A DNA stretch of 37,904 nucleotides, from the IMG/VR virus record IMGVR_UViG_3300029908_000073, positions 1 to 37,904 of that record. One strand, 5' to 3'. The DNA is from a virus. The number at the start of each line of letters is the position of its first letter. The stretch's first letter is position 1. The notes beneath the pieces are model-generated. The model ran no database searches, was not told the origin of the DNA, and saw only the letters and a program-made list of their open reading frames with translations. Shown piece after piece: positions 30,459 through 37,904 of this stretch. The position numbers and the translations under genes are program-made.

Positions 30459-31472
30459 TTAGCGTAAACAAGGTCCGGTTGTATCTCGTTCAACCAAGAC
30501 GTTATCTAGAACTACTTTTTTATTTTTTCCTGTTTGAATTTTTTCAATCAGAAGCTCAGCCGCATTGGTACCGAGGGCAAACATATTTTGGTCCATTGTC
30601 GTGAGTTTCGGTTCGATAAAATGACTAAGTGAAATATTATCATAACCAATAATCGACATGTCCCGTGGAATCTGAAGCCCCATCTTTTTACAGGCATTGA
30701 CTGCCCCCACTGCCATGAGGTCATTGCAAGTAAAGATAGCTGTTGCATCTAAATTGAGCATCATGTCCATTAGCTTATACATGCTATTATCAACGGTTTC
30801 CGTACCATTTCCTTCGCCAACATTCACGATATAAGCAGGGTTATACAAACCTTTTTTCTTCATGATCTCGATATAGGCATCTTCTTTTATCTGATAAGAA
30901 TCACTATTAATGCCGCGCAAAAACAAGATTTTTTTATGCCCGTAATCCAGCAAATATTGCAAGGCCATTCTGGAACCCATATCTTCATCATTCGATACAT
31001 AGGATATATTCGGTAATTTTGCATAACTGTTGATAAAGACAATCGACTGATGCTGCACCAGCCGTTCATAAAAATTGGTTTCAATATTTTCTGTATTTGG
31101 GCTAATGACGATAATTCCCGATACATTTCGGGAAATAAAATCATTGATGCACTTGGCCTCCTGTTTCGGATCATTTTTAGCACACGATAAGAGCAGTGAA
31201 TAAGAATCTCGGCTCAAATAATCTTCAATCCCGTTGATAACTTCGGCAAAAAACATATTATAAAGACTTGGCACAACGACACCAATCGTCGTTGATTTTT
31301 GCATATTAAGTTCCCGCGCCTGGATATTTGGCACATAACGCAGTTCTTCAATGACCTTCATAACGCGTTGCCTAGTTTCTTCTTTCACAGGATAGTTCCC
31401 ATTGACGACCCGTGATACGGTCGCCACAGAAACACTGGCTTTTGCTGCTACATCAATAATCGTTGCTTTCAT
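30459..31472 (-). CDS. galR: LacI-family galactose repressor
   Basis: A 337-residue LacI/GalR-type regulator. The helix-turn-helix is at residues 4-23 (TIIDVAAKASVSVATVSRVV) with a hinge after YVPN. The periplasmic-binding-like core has GVVVPSLYNMFFAEVINGIE, the NDLMAVGAVNACKKMGLQIP and DMSIIGYDNISLSHFIEP motifs. It is the last gene of the gal cluster, 27 bases after galT. The GTAAACGTTTAC-type sites upstream of galK and galM fit its DNA-binding class, so galactose-responsive repression is inferred. Confidence 0.88.
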   Translation of the reverse strand: MKATIIDVAAKASVSVATVSRVVNGNYPVKEETRQRVMKVIEELRYVPNIQARELNMQKSTTIGVVVPSLYNMFFAEVINGIEDYLSRDSYSLLLSCAKNDPKQEAKCINDFISRNVSGIIVISPNTENIETNFYERLVQHQSIVFINSYAKLPNISYVSNDEDMGSRMALQYLLDYGHKKILFLRGINSDSYQIKEDAYIEIMKKKGLYNPAYIVNVGEGNGTETVDNSMYKLMDMMLNLDATAIFTCNDLMAVGAVNACKKMGLQIPRDMSIIGYDNISLSHFIEPKLTTMDQNMFALGTNAAELLIEKIQTGKNKKVVLDNVLVERDTTGPCLR

Positions 31473-31499
31473 TTTCGTATCCTATTCTTCTTTATCATT

Positions 31500-32999
31500 C
31501 TATTTTTTTACAACTTGAACAAACGCATCAAAGGCTTTGAGTCCATGATTATCTCGTTTAAATACACCAGCATGCGTCAATACTTGCATAAATTTAAGTC
31601 CAATTTCTATTTTGAGTATACCATCAATTGTTGTTTCGGTAAATTGAGGATATTTAAGCCGCAAATCTTGATACCAATCTGCATGTTTTTTTATGGATTC
31701 TATATTTGAAACATCGCTTGTTCCCTTTAAAAGTTCCGTGCGCAAAAGTTCTATTTCCTCTTTTAACCGAGCTGGTAAAATAGCTAAACCAAGCACTTCA
31801 ATAAGACCGATATTTTCCTTTTTGATATGCTGTACTTCAGCATGCGGATGGAAAAGACCCATTGGGTGTTCTTTGGTCGTCCGATTATTGCGAAGAACTA
31901 AATCAAATTCATAGGCACCATCACGTTTGCGGGCAATCGGCGTGATCGTATTATGTTTTTCACCATCACTTTCAGCCAATATAGCTGCATCTGCATCGCT
32001 GTAGATACGCCATAAATCCAGTATTTTCACAGCAAGATCAACGATTTGTTGTGCATCGTTTGAATGCAGACGCAAAACAGACATCGGCCATTTCACACGG
32101 CCAACTGAAACTTTTTCAAAGCCGGGTATTTTATATTCTTGTTCCACAATGGCTTTGTCCATAGCAAACGTATAGCGGCCGCCTTGATAATGGTCATGCG
32201 ATAGGATAGAACCACCAACAATCGGCAAATCGGCGTTCGATCCAGCAAAATAGTGCGGGAACAAGTCAAGGAAATCAACTAAGTTCACAAAAGTTGTGCG
32301 TGATATTTTCATCGGTACATGCTCACTATTTAGGATAATACAATGCTCATTATAATAGGTATAGGGCGAGTATTGTAAGAACCATGCTTTTTTTTGCAAT
32401 TGAATTGGAATTATACGATGAGTTTGGCGAGCCGGATGGTTGATATGTCCCGCAAACCCTTCATTTTCTTTACAGAGAAGGCATTGCGGATACGATGAAG
32501 ATTTGATCAGTTTGGCTTTCGCAATATCACGCGGATCTTTTTCTGGCTTAGAGAGATTGATCGTAATATCCAAGTCTCCATATTCTGTTTGTGTCTTCCA
32601 AGCGATATTTTTATCAATGCGCGTTTTTCGAATGTAGTTAGAAGCAATATTAAACTTATAATAGAAATCTGTTGCCGTTTGCGGCGCAAGATCATATTGC
32701 TTATTAAACTGCGCAATGACTTCAGACGGGCGCGGCATCAAGCAGTTCATAATCCACGTATCAAATAAATCTCGTTCCGTAGTTGTGTTTTCGATGAAAC
32801 CTTTTTGTACTGCATAATCCAGAATCTTTTCTAGAATTGGTGTTGGTGTTTCGAGTGTTTCGTCGACTGCTTCTTCAGTAAATTCTGCCAGCTGTAAGTC
32901 TGCCAGTAAAAGATTGGCTGCATAAATTTTATCTTCGGGAAATAGCAGACCTTGTTGCAAGGCAAAATTCACTAAACGGTTTATTTCGTAATTGATCAT
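31500..32999 (-). CDS. galT: UDP-glucose--hexose-1-phosphate uridylyltransferase, class II
   Basis: A 499-residue GalT of the Firmicute type, longer than the E. coli type. It transfers UMP from UDP-glucose to galactose-1-phosphate. Visible family features are NCLMPRPSEVIAQFNKQY, LLCKENEGFAGHINHPARQT, YTYYNEHCIILNSEHVPMKI, GGSILSHDHYQGG with active-site histidines, and PMGLFHPHAEVQHIKKENIG. It is positioned between galE and galR. The start ATG 32999 comes 38 bases after the galE stop. Confidence 0.95.
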   Translation of the reverse strand: MINYEINRLVNFALQQGLLFPEDKIYAANLLLADLQLAEFTEEAVDETLETPTPILEKILDYAVQKGFIENTTTERDLFDTWIMNCLMPRPSEVIAQFNKQYDLAPQTATDFYYKFNIASNYIRKTRIDKNIAWKTQTEYGDLDITINLSKPEKDPRDIAKAKLIKSSSYPQCLLCKENEGFAGHINHPARQTHRIIPIQLQKKAWFLQYSPYTYYNEHCIILNSEHVPMKISRTTFVNLVDFLDLFPHYFAGSNADLPIVGGSILSHDHYQGGRYTFAMDKAIVEQEYKIPGFEKVSVGRVKWPMSVLRLHSNDAQQIVDLAVKILDLWRIYSDADAAILAESDGEKHNTITPIARKRDGAYEFDLVLRNNRTTKEHPMGLFHPHAEVQHIKKENIGLIEVLGLAILPARLKEEIELLRTELLKGTSDVSNIESIKKHADWYQDLRLKYPQFTETTIDGILKIEIGLKFMQVLTHAGVFKRDNHGLKAFDAFVQVVKK

Positions 33000-33037
33000 A
33001 ATTTTCCCTCTATCCCCAATTAGATGAACGCTGGTTT

Positions 33038-34027
33038 CTATTCGTCGTAACCATTTGGATGTTTTTTATGAAAAGTCCACGCTGTTTTGATAATTTGTTC
33101 AATATTTGTATAGCGAGGTTTCCACCCCAATATTGTCTGTGCTTTTTCGCTGGAGGCGATAAGCTGCGCTGGATCTCCAGCTCTACGGGCACCCACTTCA
33201 ACTTTGATGGATTTACCTGTAGCTTTTTCGGCGGCGGCGATCATTTCTTTTACCGAGAAACCTTTGCCATTACCAAGATTGAAAATGTTGCTTTTATTAC
33301 CCTTTCGCAGATAATTCATGGCACGAATATGAGCATCTGCCAAATCAATGACATGAATGTAATCACGCAGACAAGTACCATCTTCTGTTGGATAGTCTTC
33401 ACCAAAAATTGTGATATGATCTCTTTTGCCAAGCGGCACCTGTAAGATAAGTGGAATTAAATGTGTTTCCGGTGAATGGTCTTCGCCGATTGAACCATCA
33501 TCGAGTGCCCCTGCCACATTAAAGTAGCGCAAAGATACATAGTTGATACCATTGGCTTTATTGACCCATTTCATCATTTTTTCCATCGTTAGTTTCGTTT
33601 CCCCATATGTGTTTGTTGGATTTGTTTCATCGCCTTCCATAATCGGTACTCGTTTCGGTTCGCCATAAACAGCCGCCGTAGAGGAGAAAACAATCTTATC
33701 AATTTTGTGTTTAACCATGCTTTCGAGTAAAACTTGCATGCCATATACGTTGTTATTGAAATATTTCAATGGTGCGACCATACTTTCTCCGACCAGTGAA
33801 TTAGCGGCAAAATGAATAATCGCATCAATTTTGTTTTCCGTAAAAATTTTATCGAGTATTACCGCATCGCGAATATCGCCCTGATAAAATTTGGTTTGCG
33901 GATGAATTGCCTGTTTATGACCCGTCTGTAAATTATCGACAATCACAACGTCTTCATTTTGTTGAATCAATTCATGTACAGCGTGTGAACCAACATACCC
34001 TGCACCACCACATACTAATATTGCCAT
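33038..34027 (-). CDS. galE: UDP-glucose 4-epimerase
   Basis: A 329-residue short-chain dehydrogenase-type epimerase. The NAD-binding GGAGYVGSH lies at residues 7-15 and the catalytic pair Tyr141/Lys145 in TYGETK, with SSTAAVYG at 115-122. It interconverts UDP-galactose and UDP-glucose, regenerating the substrate of GalT. It has an AGGAGG site and follows galK by 12 bases in the same operon. The length and motifs are complete. Confidence 0.96.
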   Translation of the reverse strand: MAILVCGGAGYVGSHAVHELIQQNEDVVIVDNLQTGHKQAIHPQTKFYQGDIRDAVILDKIFTENKIDAIIHFAANSLVGESMVAPLKYFNNNVYGMQVLLESMVKHKIDKIVFSSTAAVYGEPKRVPIMEGDETNPTNTYGETKLTMEKMMKWVNKANGINYVSLRYFNVAGALDDGSIGEDHSPETHLIPLILQVPLGKRDHITIFGEDYPTEDGTCLRDYIHVIDLADAHIRAMNYLRKGNKSNIFNLGNGKGFSVKEMIAAAEKATGKSIKVEVGARRAGDPAQLIASSEKAQTILGWKPRYTNIEQIIKTAWTFHKKHPNGYDE

Positions 34028-34039
34028 TTTATATTCCTC

Positions 34040-35209
34040 CTATTTTATCAAACCTGCACCATCGGAAATATTTGCTACATAAAAATCTGGAGCATAGCCA
34101 ATTTTTGCTATGTATGCTGCTGCGATATTTTTTTCAAAGGCAGCAATGCATTCATCTTTAACAATACTTACTGTACAGCCGCCAAAACCCGCGCCTGTCA
34201 TGCGTGAACCCAAAACACCTTCTTGCTGCCAAGCAAGTTCAGCTAGTGTATCAAGTTCGATGCCTGTTACTTCATAATCATCTCGCAAAGATACATGCGA
34301 AGCATTCATCAATTGCCCAAATTTAACCAAATCTTTGTTTTCTAATGCTGTAACGGCTTCTAAGGTTCGCTGGTTTTCGTAAACCGCATGATGCGCACGT
34401 TTACGTTGAATTGGACTCGAAATCGACTCGGAAAGTTCATCAAATTCTGCATCAGTGAGTTCGCCCAATGTCTTAATGGATTTTACCTTTTGCACCTGTG
34501 CCAGCGCTGCTTCACATTCGCTACGACGTTCATTGTATTTTGAATCACCCAAGCTGTGCTTTTTATTGGTATTGGCTATAACTATGCTATACCCATTAAG
34601 TTCTATTTTACTATATCGATAGACCAATGTGTTGCAATCAAGTAAAATAGCATGATTTTTTTTGCCCATGCCTACAGCAAATTGATCCATGATCCCACAG
34701 TTTACACCCACGAATTTATTTTCAGCTTCCTGACTCATTTTCACCAAATCGACACGATCGATTTTCAAATTTAAAAATTCATTAAAAATAACCCCTGTCA
34801 GTACTTCTAATGAAGCGGAAGACGAAAGACCTGCACCATTTGGCAGCGTACCATAAAATAAAATATCAAGCCCTGCTGAAATTTCAAAACCATGATTCTG
34901 TAAAATTTGGATGACACCCATTGGATAATTCGCCCAGTCATATTTTTTATCATAGTTCAATGCTGCAATTTCAAATTCAATGACACCTTTTTCCGGTATA
35001 TTCATTGAGTACAAACGCATTTTTTTATCTGTGCGCTTGGCAGCGACCGCATAAGTACCAAGTGAAATAGCACAAGGAAAAACATTTCCTCCATTATAAT
35101 CGGTATGTTCACCAATTAGATTAACGCGTCCGGGTGAAAAAAAGGTTGTTGTTGCTTGGTCACCAAAATTTTTTTTAAATTCAGCCTGCATGTTTTTTAC
35201 AATGTCCAT
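34040..35209 (-). CDS. galK: Galactokinase
   Basis: A 389-residue GHMP kinase that phosphorylates galactose at C1. The galactokinase signature PGRVNLIGEHTDYNGG is at residues 26-41, the ATP-binding LPNGAGLSSSAS near residue 120, and a C-terminal GSRMTGAGFGGCTVSIV. ATG 35209 has GGAGG eight to ten bases upstream. It is the first gene of the galKETR operon, with two operator-like sites in its 390-base upstream region. Confidence 0.96.
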   Translation of the reverse strand: MDIVKNMQAEFKKNFGDQATTTFFSPGRVNLIGEHTDYNGGNVFPCAISLGTYAVAAKRTDKKMRLYSMNIPEKGVIEFEIAALNYDKKYDWANYPMGVIQILQNHGFEISAGLDILFYGTLPNGAGLSSSASLEVLTGVIFNEFLNLKIDRVDLVKMSQEAENKFVGVNCGIMDQFAVGMGKKNHAILLDCNTLVYRYSKIELNGYSIVIANTNKKHSLGDSKYNERRSECEAALAQVQKVKSIKTLGELTDAEFDELSESISSPIQRKRAHHAVYENQRTLEAVTALENKDLVKFGQLMNASHVSLRDDYEVTGIELDTLAELAWQQEGVLGSRMTGAGFGGCTVSIVKDECIAAFEKNIAAAYIAKIGYAPDFYVANISDGAGLIK

Positions 35210-35367
35210 TGTAATTCGCCTCCAATTATATTTTTAGTATATATAAAAGATTCCTTCTTTTATTGCAGAACAAAAAAGAAGCTGGTTGCCCGAGAAATAT
35301 TACACATTACTTTCTTTTCTGATGTAATGATAAAACAACTTTGCTATTTATAAAAAGCAAGTAACTA

Positions 35368-35379
35368 GTAAACGTTTAC
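35368..35379. promoter_or_regulatory. GalR-type operator, downstream of gal promoter
   Basis: GTAAACGTTTAC is a perfect LacI-family-type palindrome about 100 bases after the promoter; two related sites lie at 35,513 and 36,759. Confidence 0.72.
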
Positions 35380-35474
35380 CATTCTTAATAAAATATAAGG
35401 AACGCATGAAATTAGTCTAAAAATCCAATTGTTCCCAGTATTTATACAAAATCAGTTTTTGCTACATATGTATT

Positions 35475-35503
35475 ACTCTACTACCGGAAACAATATCTGT
35501 CAA
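35475..35503 (-). promoter_or_regulatory. galKETR promoter
   Basis: Minus-strand -35 TTGACA (35498-35503), 17-base spacer, -10 TAGAGT (35475-35480). A GalR-type operator ends ten bases upstream of the -35. Confidence 0.65.
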
Positions 35504-35512
35504 TATATTTTC

Positions 35513-35524
35513 GTAAACGTTTTC
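35513..35524. promoter_or_regulatory. GalR-type operator, upstream of gal promoter
   Basis: GTAAACGTTTTC, one base different from the perfect palindrome at 35,368; lies just upstream of the galK -35. Confidence 0.65.
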
Positions 35525-35600
35525 CATAATAATAATGGACTATTACAGAGAAAACAGAAAGCATATTTTACACATGCTTTCCCCCTGCATATATTTATTT

Positions 35601-36647
35601 TTATCCTCGGATTGAAAAACCATATGTTGTTACATGATGGTAGTGTTGACCCTTTTTGAGCACTGGTGACGGAAACTGTGGCAAGGCTAACGAGTTTGGA
35701 TAATATTGCGTTTCCAGACAAAAGCCACTGCGACGTTGATAGGCTATGCCATTTTTACCAAGATTACCATTTAAAAAATTTCCACTATAAAGCTGTACGC
35801 CCGGCATCGTCGTTTGTGCCGTCATTTGAATGCCGCTTTCTGTAGCATAAGCAACGGAAAATCCAGTGAGTTCTTGGCCTTCAGTCAAAACAAAATTGTG
35901 ATCATAGCCCTTGCCGAAACGAATTTGCTCATTTGTATCATCATCAATTTCAGCACCAATTTCTTTTGGTTTACGAAAATCAAATGGAGTATTTTCTACT
36001 GGAAGGTATTTACCAGTCGTAATTGATTCATGATTCATTTCGGTAATTTTGTCACTATGCAATTGCAAAAATTGGTTTAGCATTGTACCACTGGCTGCTC
36101 CATTTAAATTGAAGTAAGTATGGTTGGTAAGATTCACAACTGTATCCTGATCTGTATCAGCCTGATAATCGAGTTGCAACAAATTATCGTCGTCAAACGA
36201 ATATTTGACTGCTACCGTCAATGTTCCAGGGTAATGTTCTTCACCATCTGGTGAAACACGTTTAAACACAACACCGTCCGCCACAATTTCATGCTGCCAG
36301 ATTCGACGATCAAAACCAGTCGGACCACCGTGCAAATGATTTTGATTATTATTTTTTGCTAAGTGATATGTTTTTCCATTAAGAACAAACTCCGCTTTGC
36401 CGATACGATTGCCATAACGACCAATGGAACCCCCTAAATGACCGTCATTCTCTTCATAAGCAGCCACGGAGTCATAACCAAGACATACATCAATCAGTTT
36501 TCCGGTGCGGTCAGGAACTACAATGGATTGAATTGTTGCACCATAATCCAAAATATTTACATAAGCGCCCTTGCTGTTTTCCAAGTGGAAGCAGGTAATT
36601 TCCTGTCCATCTTTGGTCTTGCCAAACGAACTACGAGAAATTTGCAT
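35601..36647 (-). CDS. galM: Aldose 1-epimerase (mutarotase)
   Basis: A protein of about 348 residues from ATG 36647 (MQISRSSFGKTKDGQEIT), after AAGGGGTG; the frame also allows GTG 36656. It supplies alpha-galactose to GalK. Motifs are ILDYGATIQSIVVPDR, GRYGNRIGKAEF, NNNQNHLHGGPTGFDRRIW and the NLTNHTYFNLNG segment with a catalytic His. The C-terminal SGFCLETQYYPNSLA completes the family pattern. It has its own operator upstream and precedes the galK operon. Confidence 0.95.
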   Translation of the reverse strand: MQISRSSFGKTKDGQEITCFHLENSKGAYVNILDYGATIQSIVVPDRTGKLIDVCLGYDSVAAYEENDGHLGGSIGRYGNRIGKAEFVLNGKTYHLAKNNNQNHLHGGPTGFDRRIWQHEIVADGVVFKRVSPDGEEHYPGTLTVAVKYSFDDDNLLQLDYQADTDQDTVVNLTNHTYFNLNGAASGTMLNQFLQLHSDKITEMNHESITTGKYLPVENTPFDFRKPKEIGAEIDDDTNEQIRFGKGYDHNFVLTEGQELTGFSVAYATESGIQMTAQTTMPGVQLYSGNFLNGNLGKNGIAYQRRSGFCLETQYYPNSLALPQFPSPVLKKGQHYHHVTTYGFSIRG

Positions 36648-36656
36648 TAAAAACAC

Positions 36657-37031
36657 CCCTTAGATTTTCTTAATTCATCCTACTACGTCTGATTTCAGTC
36701 GTATATTGTATTTATATACACCAAATAATCCGCAAATCCTGCACAGCAAGAAAAATACGTAAACGTTTTCTGTAAAAAAAATACAGGCAATAGCAAACAT
36801 AAAAATAGACCCAGTAAATTTGCACAGCGAATAAAAACGTTGGCGTAAAATGAAGTATTAAAAATATACATCTTTCGCCAAAAGTCAGCAATAATTATAT
36901 ATATTGTATACATTTCATGAATCATGTATACATATGTCGTATCTATTTACTATTTTTTCAGCACATGTCATAATAAATTTACATTCTTTTTATGAATTAA
37001 AATTTATATTGACGGAAAGGTCGTGTTTCTT
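36657..37031. other. galM upstream region, 370 bases without a gene
   Basis: The region is very AT-rich. It contains one GalR-type operator (36,759-36,770) and a perfect inverted repeat TGTATACAT / ATGTATACA (36,905-36,913 and 36,924-36,932). I see no coding frame with credible start and composition. Confidence 0.55.
36759..36770. promoter_or_regulatory. GalR-type operator upstream of galM
   Basis: GTAAACGTTTTC, identical to the site at 35,513-35,524, located about 110 bases before the galM start. Confidence 0.65.
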
Positions 37032-37175
37032 ATGAATAAACAATCTACTATGCAGTGTCAGTATTGTCACGAAAACAAATGTTATGCAAATGCCGCAACG
37101 TCACCGGAAGAATATGATAACCATCCCATTCAATGTCATGGTTGTAAAAATCCCGTACTAAAAAAAGAATCTTGA
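37032..37175 (+). CDS. Small zinc-ribbon-like protein (47 aa)
   Basis: Frame MNKQSTMQCQYCHENKCYAN continues with AATSPEEYDNHPIQCHGCK and ends KKES. Two CxxC knuckles (CQYC, CHGC) plus a third Cys suggest a small zinc ribbon. An AAAGG motif is 11 bases upstream and a strong terminator follows. It is the only plus-strand gene in the host part. Function unknown. Confidence 0.55.
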   Translation: MNKQSTMQCQYCHENKCYANAATSPEEYDNHPIQCHGCKNPVLKKES

Positions 37176-37205
37176 ATCCATCATGAACAAACTTTCTTAT
37201 CACAC

Positions 37206-37248
37206 AAAAAAGCTCCAGCAAATCGCAAAAATGCACTGGAGCTTTTTT
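37206..37248. terminator. Bidirectional terminator after small zinc-ribbon gene
   Basis: AAAAAAGCTCCAG and CTGGAGCTTTTTT form a perfect 13-bp stem with T-tracts in both directions. Confidence 0.85.
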
Positions 37249-37276
37249 CATTCCCTGTTTTAAGAGGAAAACTAAA

Positions 37277-37299
37277 AGCCTGTCCCAAAGGACAGGCTT
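37277..37299 (-). terminator. Terminator downstream of tRNA-Val
   Basis: AAGCCTGTCC and GGACAGGCTT form a 10-bp stem with a short loop, followed on the minus strand by TTAGTTTTCC. It ends the Glu-Val tRNA transcript. Confidence 0.75.
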
Positions 37300-37310
37300 G
37301 ACTTTTCATA

Positions 37311-37386
<76 letters not shown>

Positions 37387-37390
37387 GTAA

Positions 37391-37465
37391 TGGTGACGCG
37401 TATGGGATTCGAACCCATGAAACCGCCGTGAAAGGGCAGTGTCTTAACCGCTTGACCAACGCGCC
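37391..37465 (-). tRNA. tRNA-Glu (anticodon TTC)
   Basis: Encoded CCA; acceptor GGCGCGT / ACGCGTC with one G-T pair, anticodon loop CTTTCAC, T-arm ATGGGTTCGAATCCCAT. It lies four bases upstream of tRNA-Val. Confidence 0.96.
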
Positions 37466-37503
37466 AAATAAAACTTCACAAACTATGCTTGCATCACTAG
37501 AAT

Positions 37504-37532
37504 AGTATACATAATTTATTAATGAATTGCAA
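37504..37532 (-). promoter_or_regulatory. Promoter for tRNA-Glu/tRNA-Val
   Basis: Minus-strand -35 TTGCAA (37527-37532), 17-base spacer, -10 TATACT (37504-37509), about 38 bases before tRNA-Glu. Confidence 0.65.
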
Positions 37533-37571
37533 CTTATTTTTCATTTCAAAAACAATTGCCATCCATAAAAT

Positions 37572-37600
37572 AAAAAACCTTCTAAACCAGAGCCTAGAAG
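37572..37600 (-). terminator. Terminator after tRNA-Lys
   Basis: On the minus strand CTTCTA and TAGAAG pair around a ten-base loop, followed by GTTTTTTATTTT. It ends the Val-Asp-Phe-Lys transcript unit. Confidence 0.65.
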
Positions 37601-37613
37601 TATATTAACAGAA

Positions 37614-37689
37614 TGGTGACCCACCCGAGATTCGAACTCGGGACACCCTGATTAAAAGTCAGATGCTCTACCAACTGAGCTAGTGGATC
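37614..37689 (-). tRNA. tRNA-Lys (anticodon TTT)
   Basis: Encoded CCA; acceptor GATCCAC / GTGGGTC, anticodon loop CTTTTAA in stem TCTGA / TCAGG, T-arm CCCGAGTTCGAATCTCGGG. Confidence 0.95.
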
Positions 37690-37697
37690 AAAATAAA

Positions 37698-37773
<76 letters not shown>

Positions 37774-37777
37774 ATAA

Positions 37778-37854
37778 TGGCGACCCGAAGGGGACTCGAA
37801 CCCCTGACCTCCGCCGTGACAGGGCGGCATTCTAACCAACTAAACTACCGGGTC
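37778..37854 (-). tRNA. tRNA-Asp (anticodon GTC)
   Basis: Encoded CCA; acceptor GACCCGG / TCGGGTC, anticodon stem CCGCC / GGCGG with loop CTGTCAC, T-arm AGGGGTTCGAGTCCCCT. Confidence 0.96.
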
Positions 37855-37866
37855 ATTATGATATTT

Positions 37867-37904
37867 TGGTGGGCGATGACGGGATCGAACCGCCGACATC
37901 CTGC
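37867..37904 (-). tRNA. tRNA-Val, second copy, cut by window edge
   Basis: The 3' part including CCA is identical to the tRNA-Val at 37,311. The anticodon lies just beyond the window, so the Val assignment relies on that identity. Confidence 0.8.

Larger units (their letters stand above)
35210..35600. other. galK upstream control region
   Basis: This 390-base region contains a promoter reading to galK (35,475-35,503) and two GalR-type operators (35,368-35,379 and 35,513-35,524). The leader to galK is long (about 260 bases) and AT-rich, and holds short inverted repeats such as TTGCT / AGCAA but no riboswitch I recognise. No convincing coding frame is present. Confidence 0.6.

Noticed and set aside
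36695-36925. 76-residue hydrophobic frame upstream of galM
   Set aside because: It covers the GalR operator and part of the inverted repeat, has AT-driven composition and no Shine-Dalgarno.

Overview
The window holds most of an integrated tailed prophage (about 1-30,250) followed by chromosomal DNA of a low-GC Firmicute. A Negativicutes-type host is my best guess from overall feel, not from a marker gene. The prophage has a contractile-tail (PBSX/XkdK-like myovirus) morphogenesis set with an HK97-type head. Its left end, where lysis genes would be expected, lies outside the window. The right end is fused to a tRNA-Gly(CCC) gene. Beyond that lie a complete galactose (Leloir) cluster and a tRNA cluster.

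Late region (minus strand, about 18.3 kb down to 1). Transcription order is HNH-like protein, Cys-rich protein, HNH nuclease, small and large terminase, portal, prohead protease, capsid, head-tail connectors, tail terminator, sheath, tube, tail assembly chaperones (with a -1 frameshift at A AAA AAC), tape measure, LysM/XkdP, XkdQ, DUF2577, DUF2634, baseplate J, gp48-like protein and a truncated tail fibre. A strong promoter at 18,447-18,475 is followed at once by two tandem terminators. This resembles the lambda pR'-tR' layout and suggests antitermination control. Several gaps inside the operon also carry hairpin plus T-tract elements.

Early region (minus strand, 26.4 kb down to 18.5 kb). It starts at an immunity region with three matching 12-bp operators and divergent promoters. 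It runs through several small unknown genes, with a type II hammerhead ribozyme embedded between two of them. Next comes a plasmid-like replication and partition module: a HUH-type Rep, a small gene, an unknown gene, ParA and ParB. A 19-bp perfect palindrome occurs at the parA/parB junction and again 2.8 kb away and could be a centromere. A cytosine-5 methyltransferase split over two overlapping frames follows, then small Cys-rich genes.

Lysogeny region (plus strand, 26.5-30.3 kb). It holds a CI-like repressor without a peptidase domain, an unknown Cys-containing protein, a HicAB toxin-antitoxin pair with a perfect operator over its promoter, and a large serine recombinase. The recombinase frame runs through the antisense strand of the tRNA-Gly gene before it stops.

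Host region (30.25-37.9 kb). The tRNA-Gly gene is followed by galM and galK-galE-galT-galR, all on the minus strand. Three GalR-type operator sequences lie in the two gal control regions. Then come a small zinc-ribbon gene and minus-strand tRNAs Val, Glu, Lys, Phe, Asp and a truncated second Val.
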